Notes under the pieces: model-generated
Seen by the model: only the letters and a program-made list of their open reading frames with translations
What the model was told of the DNA's origin: nothing
Databases searched by the model: none
Origin: Bosea sp. 124
GTDB taxonomy: Bacteria > Pseudomonadota > Alphaproteobacteria > Rhizobiales > Beijerinckiaceae
Direction of reading: 5' to 3'
DNA length: 64,000 nt
Assembly: GCF_003046175.1 (NCBI RefSeq)
Contig: NZ_PZZM01000001.1
Span: 2,931,001 to 2,995,000, forward strand
In this document: positions 33,474-42,495 of the stretch, in pieces
Layout: each line of letters opens with the position of its first letter
Position numbering within the stretch: position 1 is the first letter of the stretch
Program-made: the position numbers and the translations under genes

Positions 33474-35102
33474 TCAACGGGCCTGTTTCCGCTCGACTTC
33501 CCGATCGCGCAGGTCCTTGCGCCTGATCTTGCCGGTCGCCGTCATGGGCAGCTCGGTGACGAACTCGATCTCGCGGGGATACTGGTAGGCGGCGAGGCGC
33601 TGGCGGACGAAGGCCTGGATTTCGGCGGCGAGCGCGTCCGACGGCGCGTTGCCCGGTTTCGGCATGACGAAAGCCTTGACCACCTCCGTGCGCACCGGGT
33701 CGGGACTGCCGACGACCGCGACCATCAACACGGCGGGATGGCGGATGATGCAGTCCTCGATGTCGCCGGGGCCGATGCGGTAGGAGCCCGAGGAAATGAT
33801 GTCGTCGTCGCGGCCCTGGAACCAGAAATAGCCGTCGGCGTCGCAAGCGCCGGTGTCGCCGGTGACGAGCCAGTCGCCGACGAATTTGGCTGCCGTCGCC
33901 TCGGGCTGGCGCCAGTATTCCAGCATCATCACCGGATCGGGCCTTGCGACCGCGATCAGGCCCTGTTCGCCGGCCGGCCGTTCCTCGCCTTCGGCCGAGA
34001 TCACCGCGACGCGGTGGCCGGGCACGGCGCGGCCCATCGAACCCGGCACGACCGGAAACAGGCTCGCGCAATTCGAGACGATCAGGTTCGCCTCGGTCTG
34101 GCCGTAGAATTCATTGACCTCGAAACCAAAAGTTTGCCGGCTCCAGGCCAGCATATCGGCGCCGAGCGTCTCGCCACCGGTGCCGATGGAGCGCATGGCA
34201 TAGTCGAAGCGCTCGCGCGGCCGCTCGACCTGCCGCATCAGCTTGAGTGCTGTCGGCGGCAGGAAGGCGTTTCGCACCTTGTGCCGTGCCATCAGGTCGA
34301 AGGCGGCTTCCGGATCGAATTTTCGGGCGCGCGAGGCGAGAACCGGGACGCCGAAATAAAGGCTCGGCAACAGCACGTCGAGCAGCCCACCGGCCCAGGC
34401 CCAGTCGGCCGGGGTCCAGAACAGGTCGCCCCGCTGAGGAAAGAACTCCTGCGGCAGTTGCACGCCCGGCAGATGGCCGAGCAAGACGCGGTGGGCGTGG
34501 AGCGCGCCCTTGGGTTTTCCGGTGGTGCCGGAGGTGTAGATGATCAAGGCGGGATCGTTGGCGCCGGTGTCGACGGGCGCGAAATCCCTGGAGGCTTTCG
34601 CCATCTCGGCATGGAGGTCGAGATGGCCTTCGCCACCGATGACGAAGATGTGCCGCAGATCGGGCAGGGCGTCACGGATCGTCTCGATCTTGGCGATGTT
34701 CTCCGCGTCGGTGATCAGGGCACTGGCGCCGCTGTGCTGGAGGCGATGTTCGAGCGCGTCCGGCCCGAACTGCGTGAACAGCGGCAGGGCGATGGCGCCC
34801 ATCTTGTAGATCGCCATATGGGCCATCGCCGTTTCTGGCCGCTGCGGCAGCAGGATGCCGACGCGCTCGCCCGGCGCGACACCGTGACCGCGCAGCATGT
34901 TGGCGATGCGGCTGGAGCTGCGTTTGAGCTCGTCGAAGCTGATCGTGGCGATGCCCGTGTCCGGATCCTCGTAGATCAGCGCCGGTCTGCCGCTGCCGTC
35001 GGCATGACGGTCGCAGGCGGCGACACCGATGTTGAAGCGGCCGGGAATTCGCCAGGCGAAGTGCGCGGCGGTCTCGGCATAGGTTGCACGGCGCTCCAGC
35101 AT
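33474..35102 (-). CDS. AMP-binding acyl-CoA synthetase, second copy
   Basis: A 542-residue ligase distinct from that at 30806 although of the same length. Motifs: A3 IIYTSGTTGKPKGALHAHR, WTPADWAWAGGLLDVLLPSL (as in medium-chain and benzoate-type ligases), A5 FYGQTEANLIVSN, VTGDTGACDADGYFWFQGR, DDDIISSGSYRIGPGDIED, and A10 TATGKIRRKDLRDREV. It shares a TCAT overlap with the MaoC gene upstream (ATGA on the minus strand), so the two are translationally coupled. Likely substrate: a medium-chain or branched acid. Confidence 0.93.
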   Translation of the reverse strand: MLERRATYAETAAHFAWRIPGRFNIGVAACDRHADGSGRPALIYEDPDTGIATISFDELKRSSSRIANMLRGHGVAPGERVGILLPQRPETAMAHMAIYKMGAIALPLFTQFGPDALEHRLQHSGASALITDAENIAKIETIRDALPDLRHIFVIGGEGHLDLHAEMAKASRDFAPVDTGANDPALIIYTSGTTGKPKGALHAHRVLLGHLPGVQLPQEFFPQRGDLFWTPADWAWAGGLLDVLLPSLYFGVPVLASRARKFDPEAAFDLMARHKVRNAFLPPTALKLMRQVERPRERFDYAMRSIGTGGETLGADMLAWSRQTFGFEVNEFYGQTEANLIVSNCASLFPVVPGSMGRAVPGHRVAVISAEGEERPAGEQGLIAVARPDPVMMLEYWRQPEATAAKFVGDWLVTGDTGACDADGYFWFQGRDDDIISSGSYRIGPGDIEDCIIRHPAVLMVAVVGSPDPVRTEVVKAFVMPKPGNAPSDALAAEIQAFVRQRLAAYQYPREIEFVTELPMTATGKIRRKDLRDREVERKQAR

Positions 35103-35551
35103 CAGCCCTGCTCCGGCCGGCGCTTCATCAGCAGCTTGAGATGCCCGGTCTGAACCTGCTCCCCGCGCTGGTTGAAGACGTCGAGCTGGAGCGTCACCAC
35201 GCCGCGGTCGGGCTTTCGCGATGGCTTCCGGTCGACTGCCGTGACAACGGCATGGACGGTGTCGCCGATTTTCACCGGGGCCGCGAAGGACCAGTGCAGG
35301 TCGAGCAGGCCCATGGTCGTGGCGTCAATCAGGTTCTGCTGCGACATCAGGCCAATCGCCATCGCCAGCGTCAGCGGGCCATGGGCGATGCGCTCGCCGA
35401 ACGGGGTGTCGGCGCAGTATTCGGCATCGACATGAAGCGGGTTGAAATCGCCCGAAAGGCCGGAGAACAGGGTAATGTCGCCCTCGCCGACGGTGCGGCC
35501 ACGCGTGACGATGCGCAGCTCGGGCGTGAAATCCTCGAAATAAAGGCCCAT
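35102..35551 (-). CDS. MaoC family dehydratase (R-specific hydratase-like)
   Basis: A 149-residue hot-dog-fold protein that hydrates or dehydrates acyl-CoA thioesters. The hydratase motif is SGDFNPLHVDAEY with Asp and His, followed by FGERIAHGPLTL. It is upstream of and overlapping the acyl-CoA synthetase gene (ATGA), forming a two-gene operon read leftward. The product would supply a 3-hydroxyacyl-CoA, or dehydrate one, in the same pathway as the synthetase. The start ATG is in CCCATCG at 35551. Confidence 0.9.
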   Translation of the reverse strand: MGLYFEDFTPELRIVTRGRTVGEGDITLFSGLSGDFNPLHVDAEYCADTPFGERIAHGPLTLAMAIGLMSQQNLIDATTMGLLDLHWSFAAPVKIGDTVHAVVTAVDRKPSRKPDRGVVTLQLDVFNQRGEQVQTGHLKLLMKRRPEQG

Positions 35552-35743
35552 CGATGCGTCCCGTCCCTCGCGTTTTCGTTTTGACGATTAGGCGCGCGTT
35601 CGGCGGCCGCTGACAATATCGCGGGGCTGCCTTTTTTGCTCACGCCGGGCTTGCATGGATGCCGCGGCGGGACGACGCGAATGGGCTGACAGATTGCGCC
35701 GCTTCCGTCTTACACTTGGTAGAACAGCGCCTGGGAGAGCGTG

Positions 35744-35866
35744 ATGAACGAGATCGGCAAGGTGGGAGCTGACGGCGCCACCGTCCTGCAGACCGACAAG
35801 ACCGGCAGTCCGCTCGGGCTGACACGCTGGATACGCGACAACTGGCCGAAGGACATTCCGGCATGA
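35744..35866 (+). CDS. small ORF (40 aa) overlapping the BKACE gene start
   Basis: A 40-codon ORF starting ATG-AAC behind GGGAG-AGCGTG and ending TGA within the ATGA of the next gene. It reads MNEIGKVGADGATVLQTDKT and ends with an aromatic, charged tail (TRWIRDNWPKDIPA), so its codon use and composition look protein-like. I do not recognise it. The perfect coupling (start and stop sharing bases) argues for a genuine translated product of the same operon. Confidence 0.55.
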   Translation: MNEIGKVGADGATVLQTDKTGSPLGLTRWIRDNWPKDIPA

Positions 35867-36744
35867 CAACCCCGATCTGGATCGAGGCGGCGATCAACGG
35901 GCCGTGGGGCAAGGAGCGCCAACCCGGCATTCCGATCGCGATTGCCGATATCGTCGCGGACGGGGTCGCTGCCGTGGAGGCCGGTGCGGCGATCGTGCAT
36001 CTGCATGTCTATGACGTCGAGACCGGGCGGCAGCGCGACGACTGGGAGCTCTATGCGCGGGCGATCGAAGGCATCCGCGCGCAGGTCGACGCGATCGTCT
36101 ACCCGACCATTCCGATCCTCGGCTCGGGCTATGCCGGGGATATGATCGGCTCCGGCCGCTACACCCATCTCGAGGAACTGGCGAAGCGCGGCCTCGTCGA
36201 ATGGGGCGTGCTCGATCCCGGCTCCTGCAACTGGACGACCTTCGCAGGCATCCCGGATGGCGAGCCGGGCTTCATCTACCAGAACCCGGGCGAGCATATC
36301 CGCGAGGGCATGGAGGTGGCGCAGCGCCACAAGGTGCATCCGAGCTATGCGATCTACGAGCCCGGTTTCACGCGGCTCGGTGCCGCGCTGGCCAAGGCCT
36401 ATCCCGGCATGCCGACGCCGATCTACCGGCTGATGTTCTCGGACGCCTTCGCCTGGGGCTTTCCGCCGCGCGACTGGGCGCTGGATGCGCATCTCGCGCT
36501 GCTGGCCGAGGACGCGCCGGATGCGCCGGTGATGATCGCGGGGCTGGGCGTCGACCTGACAGGGCTGATCCCGGCTGCCGTCGCGCGCGGCGTCCATGTT
36601 CGTGCCGGGCTCGAGGACGCGCGCTTCGGCTGTACGCAGACGAATGCGACGCTGGTGAGTGAGACGGCGCGGCTCGTCGAGGCCGCGGGTGGACGGGTCG
36701 CGAGCGTAGACGAGGTCAGGGCCAGGCTGAAGGCTGTCGGCTGA
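35863..36744 (+). CDS. beta-keto acid cleavage enzyme (BKACE), 3-keto-5-aminohexanoate cleavage family
   Basis: A 293-residue TIM-barrel enzyme of the BKACE family, which cleaves a beta-keto acid with acetyl-CoA to give acetoacetate and a new acyl-CoA, using zinc. The N-terminal PIWIEAAINGPWGKERQPG and the zinc-binding AIVHLHVYD are diagnostic; the C-terminal strand HVRAGLEDARFG ends the barrel. It is coupled to the 40-codon ORF by an ATGA overlap. The acyl-CoA enzymes on the opposite strand (MaoC and synthetase) would process its product. Substrates differ widely within this family, so it is left unspecified. Confidence 0.88.
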   Translation: MTTPIWIEAAINGPWGKERQPGIPIAIADIVADGVAAVEAGAAIVHLHVYDVETGRQRDDWELYARAIEGIRAQVDAIVYPTIPILGSGYAGDMIGSGRYTHLEELAKRGLVEWGVLDPGSCNWTTFAGIPDGEPGFIYQNPGEHIREGMEVAQRHKVHPSYAIYEPGFTRLGAALAKAYPGMPTPIYRLMFSDAFAWGFPPRDWALDAHLALLAEDAPDAPVMIAGLGVDLTGLIPAAVARGVHVRAGLEDARFGCTQTNATLVSETARLVEAAGGRVASVDEVRARLKAVG

Positions 36745-36760
36745 GAGCGGTCCGCCGGCG

Positions 36761-38017
36761 TCAGAAACGGCCGGGACGGAAGGGCTCGCCGGTGATGAAA
36801 CTCGTCCCGGTCGTAAGCAGATCGGCGACGAGCCGCCCGGTGACAGGCCCGAGGGTAAAGCCATGATGGGCATGGCCAAAGGCAAACCAGAGCCCCTCAT
36901 GGTGCTGGGCCCTGCCGATGACGGGCAGCATGTCCGGCAGGCAAGGCCGCGCACCACGCCAGGGCTCCGGTTCGAGCCGGCGCCCCAGCGGCATCAGTTG
37001 CCGGGCGACCCGCTCTGCGGCATCGAGCTGTCGCGTATCGGAGGGCGCATCCCGCTCGGCCAGCTCGATGCCCGTGGTCAGGCGGATGCCGCCCGTCATC
37101 GCCGTCAGCATGAAACCCGCATGGGCCTCGCAAAGCGGATGCCGGGGCAGCGCGCCCGACGCCGGCTCGTAATGCATGTGGTAGCCGCGCTTGTAGGCGA
37201 GCGGAAAGCGATAGCCGAGCCGCGTGTAGAGATCCCCCGACCAGGGCCCGAGCGCCATCACCACCTCGGGCGCCTGATGCGTCTGCCCCCCGGCCGGTAG
37301 CCGCCAGCTGACCCCGTCCTGTTGCAGCGCCAGCGCGTCACCCTTCGCCAGCCGGCCACCGCGCGCGACGAACAGCGCGGCATAGGCGCGCGTGACGGCT
37401 CCGGGGTCGCTGACCGTCACCGGATCACGCCAATGCACGCCGCCCGCGGCGGCGTCGCCGTGGAGATCCGGTTCGCGTTCCCTCAGGGCGTCGCGGTCGA
37501 GCACCTCATAGGCCAGGCCATGGCTCTCCAGCGCTGCGGCTGCGGCGGTTGCATCCCGCAGCGCCGCGGATGATCTGTAGAGGTCGATCCAGCCGTCCCC
37601 GCGCATGAACGGAGCGGTTCCGGCTGCCTCGGTGAAACGGGCATGCTCGGTCACGCAGGCTTCGATCAAGGGGAGCATGGCCTGCGCGGCGGCATCGAGC
37701 CGTCCGGCGCCCGAATGCCACCAGTAACGCGCGAGCCATGGCGCCATCCGCAGCAAGGTCGCCGGGCGGTAGCGCACGGCTGTCGCGCGGTTGCTGGCGT
37801 AGGCGAGCAGCGTCTTGAGATCGCGCGGAAAGGCATAGGGTATGACGGAGGATCGCTCGATCAGCCCGGCATTGCCATGGCTCGTCTCGGCTCCGGGCTC
37901 GCCCCGGTCGACCAGCAGCACGCTCTTGCCGCGCTCCTGGAGATGCAGCGCGATGCTCACGCCGATGATGCCTGCGCCGAGGACGATCACGTCGGCGGTC
38001 TGTGGTCTCGTCGTCAT
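36761..38017 (-). CDS. FAD-dependent oxidoreductase, D-amino acid dehydrogenase (DadA)-like
   Basis: A 418-residue flavoenzyme of the DAAO/DadA family. The FAD motif GAGIIG is at residues 14-19, followed by SVLLVDRGEPGAETSHGNAG, with the C-terminal FAD stretch PCLPDMLPVIGRAQHHEG and FGHAHHGFTLGP. Members deaminate D-amino acids or oxidise glycine derivatives and sarcosine. The ATG at 38017 (MTTRPQTADV) has GGGAC upstream; a longer start adds residues without the FAD motif. It is divergent from the RpiR regulator at 38157 and may be controlled by it. Substrate inferred only. Confidence 0.88.
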   Translation of the reverse strand: MTTRPQTADVIVLGAGIIGVSIALHLQERGKSVLLVDRGEPGAETSHGNAGLIERSSVIPYAFPRDLKTLLAYASNRATAVRYRPATLLRMAPWLARYWWHSGAGRLDAAAQAMLPLIEACVTEHARFTEAAGTAPFMRGDGWIDLYRSSAALRDATAAAAALESHGLAYEVLDRDALREREPDLHGDAAAGGVHWRDPVTVSDPGAVTRAYAALFVARGGRLAKGDALALQQDGVSWRLPAGGQTHQAPEVVMALGPWSGDLYTRLGYRFPLAYKRGYHMHYEPASGALPRHPLCEAHAGFMLTAMTGGIRLTTGIELAERDAPSDTRQLDAAERVARQLMPLGRRLEPEPWRGARPCLPDMLPVIGRAQHHEGLWFAFGHAHHGFTLGPVTGRLVADLLTTGTSFITGEPFRPGRF

Positions 38018-38114
38018 CACGTCCCGGCGGTCTGCACGCGCGGAAGCGGCGCGTTCCAAGCAGGAGCCTCAAATTTCGGCATTCTGCAAGAAAATAAAAA
38101 TCATTTGACTCGGT

Positions 38115-38128
38115 GAAAGAAAACTTTC
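38115..38128. promoter_or_regulatory. candidate RpiR-type operator
   Basis: Inverted repeat GAAAG-AAAA-CTTTC, in the A/T-rich gap between the divergent DadA-like gene and the RpiR-type regulator gene. RpiR-family proteins commonly bind palindromes rich in A and T, so this is the best operator candidate for the regulator at 38157. Confidence 0.35.
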
Positions 38129-38156
38129 TTGATCAGAGCGTTCTCCGGGAGCGACG

Positions 38157-39035
38157 ATGCCGCAGACCCTTCGCCAGAGATTGCAGGCCTGCCTCGCTAT
38201 CGGCTCGAAAGCCGACAAGGCGCTGGCGAGCTACATGCTGGCGCAGATAGCGAGCCTGCCCTTCGAGACCGCCGCGAGCCTGGCCGAGAAGATCCCGGTC
38301 AGCGAGCCCACCGTCGGGCGCTTCTGCCGGACGATCGGCTACAAGAGCTTCAAGGACCTCAAGCAGAACCTCGGTCAGGACATCGGCGACAGGCCCTGGC
38401 TGATCAGCGACCGCCTGCGCGATTTCCAGCAGCGCAGTCTTGCCGGCGACGATCAGCTTGCGCGCAGCCTGCAGCTCGAGATCGCGGCGCTCGTCGCCGT
38501 CTATGAACTCGCCCAGAGCGAGGAATGGAAGCGCGTCGCCCGGCGGCTCGCGACGGCTTCGGGCGTTTATGTCGGCGGTTTCCAGACCGAACGCGGGCTC
38601 GCGCAATACCTCGCCAACCAGCTGCAATATCTGCGCGACGGCGTGCATCTGATCGATCTCGCGGCCGGGAACTTCTCGGAGCTCCTGCTCTCGGGCGGCT
38701 CTTCGCCGAGCCTCGTGATCTTTGAGGCGCGGCGCTATTCGCGCATGGCGCTGGTGCTGGCGCGGGAGGCGAAGGCGGCTGGAATCCATACGACGCTGGT
38801 GACGGATTCCTTCTGCGACTGGGGGCGCGGGCTCGTCGACGAGATGCTGGTCGTCTCGACCGAGTTCAATCTGTTCTGGGATTCGACCGCCCAGATGGCG
38901 AGCCTCAGCAGCCTGCTGGTCAATGCGGTCTTCGTCGAACTCGGACCCGAGGTCGAGCTGCGGATGAACCGCATGGCCGAGCTTTATGGCCGCTTCACCG
39001 GGCATGTCGGCGACAGCTCCGGGCCGCTCGACTGA
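38157..39035 (+). CDS. MurR/RpiR family transcriptional regulator
   Basis: A 292-residue regulator with an RpiR-type HTH (about residues 10-80: ASLAEKIPVSEPTVGRFCRTI as the recognition region) and a SIS-type sugar- or ligand-binding domain (ASGVYVGGFQTERGLAQYL near residue 140). It lies next to the leftward DadA-like gene and the rightward ABC importer, and most probably represses one or both. The ATG has CGGGAG eight bases upstream. It is a different protein from the iol regulator at 23530. Confidence 0.88.
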   Translation: MPQTLRQRLQACLAIGSKADKALASYMLAQIASLPFETAASLAEKIPVSEPTVGRFCRTIGYKSFKDLKQNLGQDIGDRPWLISDRLRDFQQRSLAGDDQLARSLQLEIAALVAVYELAQSEEWKRVARRLATASGVYVGGFQTERGLAQYLANQLQYLRDGVHLIDLAAGNFSELLLSGGSSPSLVIFEARRYSRMALVLAREAKAAGIHTTLVTDSFCDWGRGLVDEMLVVSTEFNLFWDSTAQMASLSSLLVNAVFVELGPEVELRMNRMAELYGRFTGHVGDSSGPLD

Positions 39036-39079
39036 ATAAGCACGCAGATATCCAAACAAGAAAGAGGGGGTTCAAGCAG

Positions 39080-40648
39080 ATGAAACCGACAATGAGAGGC
39101 GTTTTCCTGGCCTGCGCCTTCGGTGCCCTTGCCGCGAGCGGCGCGGTTGCCCAGGAGGCGACCTTCGTGATGACGGCGCGGCTCGTCGGAGCGCCAACCT
39201 ACAACCCGATCAAGGCGACGAAGCTCAATACGGCGACGACACTGATCTATGACCGCCTCGTCGTCCAGGATGCCGACCAGAGCTTCCATGGCCAGCTCGC
39301 CACCTCGTGGGAATCGTCGCCCGATGGCATGACCTGGACCTTCAAGCTGAAGCCCGGCGTGAAATTCCACAATGGCGAGCCCTTCAACGCGAAGACGATC
39401 GAGTGGTGGGTGCCGCAGTTCAAAGGCACGGAGAACGCCTTCACCGTCGCGGCGATCGAGCGCGTCGAGGTCGTCGACGATCTGACCGTGCGCTTCCACA
39501 TGAAGAATCCCGACCCGAACCTGCTCTTCAACCTCGCCAGCTCCTTCATGGCGATCCCGGAGCCGAAATCCTTCGAGGCGCTCGGCGACAAGTTCGGCGT
39601 CACGGAAGCGATCGGGACCGGGCCCTACAAGCTGCAGCAGTTCACGGTCGGCCAGCAGACCGTGCTCGTCCGCAATGACGACTATGCTGGGGCGTCTGGC
39701 CTGTCGAAGAACCAGGGGCCGGCCAAGTTCAAGAAGCTGACGTTCCGCGAGATCCCCGAGGAATCGACCGCCTATCTCGAACTGAAGACGGGCGGCGCCG
39801 ATCTCATCGTCAACGTGCCGACGGATTTCCTGCCGCGGATGCAGGCCGACAAGGCGATCAAGGTCGTCACCATTCCGGGTACGGAAGTGGTCTACCTGCC
39901 GATCAATACCAGCGTCGAGCCCTTCACCGACGCGAAGGTGCGCGAGGCCACGGCTTTCGCGATCAACCAGAAGGAGATCATGGCGAGCCTCTATGGCGGG
40001 CTCGGCGCGGTGGCCGATACCTTCCTGATCTCGTCTTTGAAGGAGGCGCAGGTCGATCCGAAGTTCAAGATCGCCTTCGACGCCGAACGCTCGAAGGCGC
40101 TGTTCGAGGCGGATGGCTGGAAGCCCGGGCCGGACGGCATCCGCGTCAAGGACGGCAAGCGACTGGCGGTGAAGCTCTGGGCGCAGAACGGCACCGAATT
40201 CAAGCGGCTGGCCGAGGTCATCCAGGCCCAGCTTAAGGCGGTCGGGATGCAGGCCGACATCAGCATCATCGATGCGGGCTCGATCAATGCGCAGTATCGC
40301 AAGAAGACCGAGCATCAGCTCGCGGTGCGCTCCTATCTCTGGACCAATGCCGACATCATCGAATGGTTCTTCAGCGCCAAGCGCCTCGGCTACCCCAATG
40401 TCTCGATGCTCAACGATCCCGAGGCCGAGCGCCTGAACGACATCGCCATGAACAAGTCGAAGAGCTGGGACGAGCGCGTCGCGAACTTCAAGAAGTACCA
40501 CGAATACGTGCTCTCGCAGTACGCCTTCGCGCCGATCTACCAGCCCGTCCAGAGCTTCGCGTATGGCCGGAAGATCGTGATGCCGGAGACGATCCGCGGC
40601 GTCGGGCTGTATGGGCCGTCGATGCTCGACATCGCCCCGGCCAACTGA
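39080..40648 (+). CDS. ABC importer substrate-binding protein, peptide family, second system
   Basis: A periplasmic binding protein of 522 residues with a Sec signal (cleavage near residue 24, VA|Q). The SBP_bac_5 landmarks are SPDGMTWTFKLKPGVKFHNG and FNAKTIEWWVPQF. It begins a three-gene operon with two permeases but with no ATPase gene. The ligand is unknown, and the nearby M81 peptidase and PLP aminotransferase suggest an amino-acid or peptide-derived substrate. It starts 44 bp after the RpiR-type gene. Confidence 0.92.
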   Translation: MKPTMRGVFLACAFGALAASGAVAQEATFVMTARLVGAPTYNPIKATKLNTATTLIYDRLVVQDADQSFHGQLATSWESSPDGMTWTFKLKPGVKFHNGEPFNAKTIEWWVPQFKGTENAFTVAAIERVEVVDDLTVRFHMKNPDPNLLFNLASSFMAIPEPKSFEALGDKFGVTEAIGTGPYKLQQFTVGQQTVLVRNDDYAGASGLSKNQGPAKFKKLTFREIPEESTAYLELKTGGADLIVNVPTDFLPRMQADKAIKVVTIPGTEVVYLPINTSVEPFTDAKVREATAFAINQKEIMASLYGGLGAVADTFLISSLKEAQVDPKFKIAFDAERSKALFEADGWKPGPDGIRVKDGKRLAVKLWAQNGTEFKRLAEVIQAQLKAVGMQADISIIDAGSINAQYRKKTEHQLAVRSYLWTNADIIEWFFSAKRLGYPNVSMLNDPEAERLNDIAMNKSKSWDERVANFKKYHEYVLSQYAFAPIYQPVQSFAYGRKIVMPETIRGVGLYGPSMLDIAPAN

Positions 40649-40681
40649 CGCGCCCGCGACCGACACGAAGGGAGGCGGCTC

Positions 40682-41614
40682 TTGCTGCGCTTTGCGACAC
40701 AGCGCCTGCTTCTGCTCGTGCCGGTCTTCCTGGCCGTATCGCTGGTGATCTTCCTGATCATCCATCTCGTGCCCGGAGATCCGCTGGAGCATATCGTCCA
40801 GGTCGGCTCCTCGCCCGAGCAGCAGGCACAGATGATCGCCCGCTACGGGCTGGACCAACCGCTCATCGCCCAATACGGGCGCTGGCTCGGCAAGGTGCTG
40901 CAGGGCGATCTCGGCGATGCCATCGTGATGCGGCAGCCGGTGGCGCGGCTGATCGCGGAAAACCTGCCGCATAGCCTGGCGCTCGGCGGCTCGGCCCTGA
41001 TCTTCTCGACCGTGATCGGCATCCTCGTCGGCGTGCTCGCCGCCTCCTTCCGCGACAGCCTGTTCGACCGGGCGGCGATGGGGCTGATCCTGCTCGGCTC
41101 GACGCTGCCGAGCTTCTGGCTCGCCCTGCTGATGATCCTGATCTTTGCCGTGCAGTTCGAGTGGTTCCCGGTGTCGGGCGCGCGGAGCTGGGATGCGCTT
41201 GTCCTGCCCGTGCTGACCATCGGCATCGGCGGCACTGCGCTGATCGCACGCGTGACACGGGCGGCGATGATCGAGATCGCGGGCCGGGACTTCGTGCGGG
41301 TCCTCCAGGCCAAGGGCCTGTCCTTCTGGCGGATCCAGTTGCCGCATGTGCTGCAGCAGGCGCTGATGCCTGTGATGACGATCCTCGGGCTGCGCATCGG
41401 CTGGATTCTGGGCGGCGCCGTCACGGTCGAGTATGTCTTCGCGCGGCCGGGACTGGGCTCGCTCCTGATCACCGCTCTGGCGCAGCGCGATTATCCGCTG
41501 GTCCAGGGCTGCCTGCTGATGCTCGCGATCGCGGTGATGCTGGGCACGCTGCTCGGCGATCTGGCCCAGGCTGCGCTCGATCCGCGCCTGCGCGAAGCGA
41601 TGAACGTACGATGA
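40682..41614 (+). CDS. ABC importer permease, DppB type, second system
   Basis: An inner-membrane permease of 310 residues with a TTG start behind a strong GGGAGG site. The N-terminal VFLIIHLVPGDPLEH is the DppB signature, and the EAA loop lies around VLQAKGLSFWRIQLPHVLQQ near residue 205. It lies 33 bp after the binding-protein gene and its stop overlaps the next permease start (ATGA). Confidence 0.92.
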   Translation: MLRFATQRLLLLVPVFLAVSLVIFLIIHLVPGDPLEHIVQVGSSPEQQAQMIARYGLDQPLIAQYGRWLGKVLQGDLGDAIVMRQPVARLIAENLPHSLALGGSALIFSTVIGILVGVLAASFRDSLFDRAAMGLILLGSTLPSFWLALLMILIFAVQFEWFPVSGARSWDALVLPVLTIGIGGTALIARVTRAAMIEIAGRDFVRVLQAKGLSFWRIQLPHVLQQALMPVMTILGLRIGWILGGAVTVEYVFARPGLGSLLITALAQRDYPLVQGCLLMLAIAVMLGTLLGDLAQAALDPRLREAMNVR

Positions 41615-42456
41615 GCCGGGTTTCGCTGCCGAGACGACTGGCGCGTTCGCCGCGCGGTGCGCTGTGCGCGGCCTTCCTGTTCGGGCTCGTGATCTGCGCG
41701 CTGTTTGCACCCTGGATCGCGCCTTACGACTATGCCGCGCAGCAGCTGTCGCTGGCGAATTCGCCGCCTTCGACCACGCATTGGCTTGGCACGGACGAGT
41801 TCGGGCGCGATCTGCTGTCGCGCATCATCCAGGGCGCGCGCACGTCGCTGAGCGTCAGCGTGCTCTCGATCACGCTCTCGGTTCTGTTCGGCGCGACGCT
41901 CGGGGCGGCTTCCGGCTATTTCGGTGGTATCTTCGACCGCGTCGTCACCGTGGTCGTCGACCTGACCTGGTCCTTTCCCGAGATCCTGCTGGCGCTGATC
42001 CTGATCGCGATCCTGGGCCCCGGCCTGCACTCGACTGCCATCGCCATCGGCATCGCCTATCTCGCCCAGTTCACGCGGCTGACGCGGGCGCAGGTGATGG
42101 CGCTGAAGGGGGAGATCTTCATCGACGCGGCCGTGACCGCGGGGGCGAGCCCCGCGCGCATCCTGTTCTGGCATCTCCTGCCCAATGCGATGACGCCGGT
42201 CATCGTCGCCGGGATGCTGGCGACGGGCGATGCGATCGTGTTGGAGGCGACGCTGGGCTTCTTCGGCCTCGGCGCCCAGCCGCCAGTGCCGAGCTGGGGC
42301 GCGATGATGAGTTCGGGCACCGCGCAGATCTTCATCGCGCCCTGGATCATCATCTTTCCGGGGCTCGTCATCGCCACGACCGTGGTCGCGATCAACCTGT
42401 TCGGCGATGCGCTGATCGACGCGCTCGATATCCGCCGCCCCCTGCGCGACGGCTGA
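41611..42456 (+). CDS. ABC importer permease, DppC type, second system
   Basis: A 281-residue permease with DppC signatures: WLGTDEFGRDLLSRIIQGAR, the EAA loop DAAVTAGASPARILFWHLLP and the C-terminal NLFGDALIDALDIRRPLRD. The ATG overlaps the previous stop (ATGA), so it is translationally coupled. No ATPase gene follows: the next gene is an M81 peptidase 39 bp on. The importer must borrow an ATPase, possibly the double one at 14230. Confidence 0.92.
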   Translation: MSRVSLPRRLARSPRGALCAAFLFGLVICALFAPWIAPYDYAAQQLSLANSPPSTTHWLGTDEFGRDLLSRIIQGARTSLSVSVLSITLSVLFGATLGAASGYFGGIFDRVVTVVVDLTWSFPEILLALILIAILGPGLHSTAIAIGIAYLAQFTRLTRAQVMALKGEIFIDAAVTAGASPARILFWHLLPNAMTPVIVAGMLATGDAIVLEATLGFFGLGAQPPVPSWGAMMSSGTAQIFIAPWIIIFPGLVIATTVVAINLFGDALIDALDIRRPLRDG

Positions 42457-42495
42457 ACGCAGCCGCTCTCTCCCCCAAAACGCCCGAGGCCGACC

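Noticed and set aside
38984..41710. 908-codon open frame antisense to the second ABC importer
   Set aside because: It crosses three well-supported genes; no start or domain evidence.
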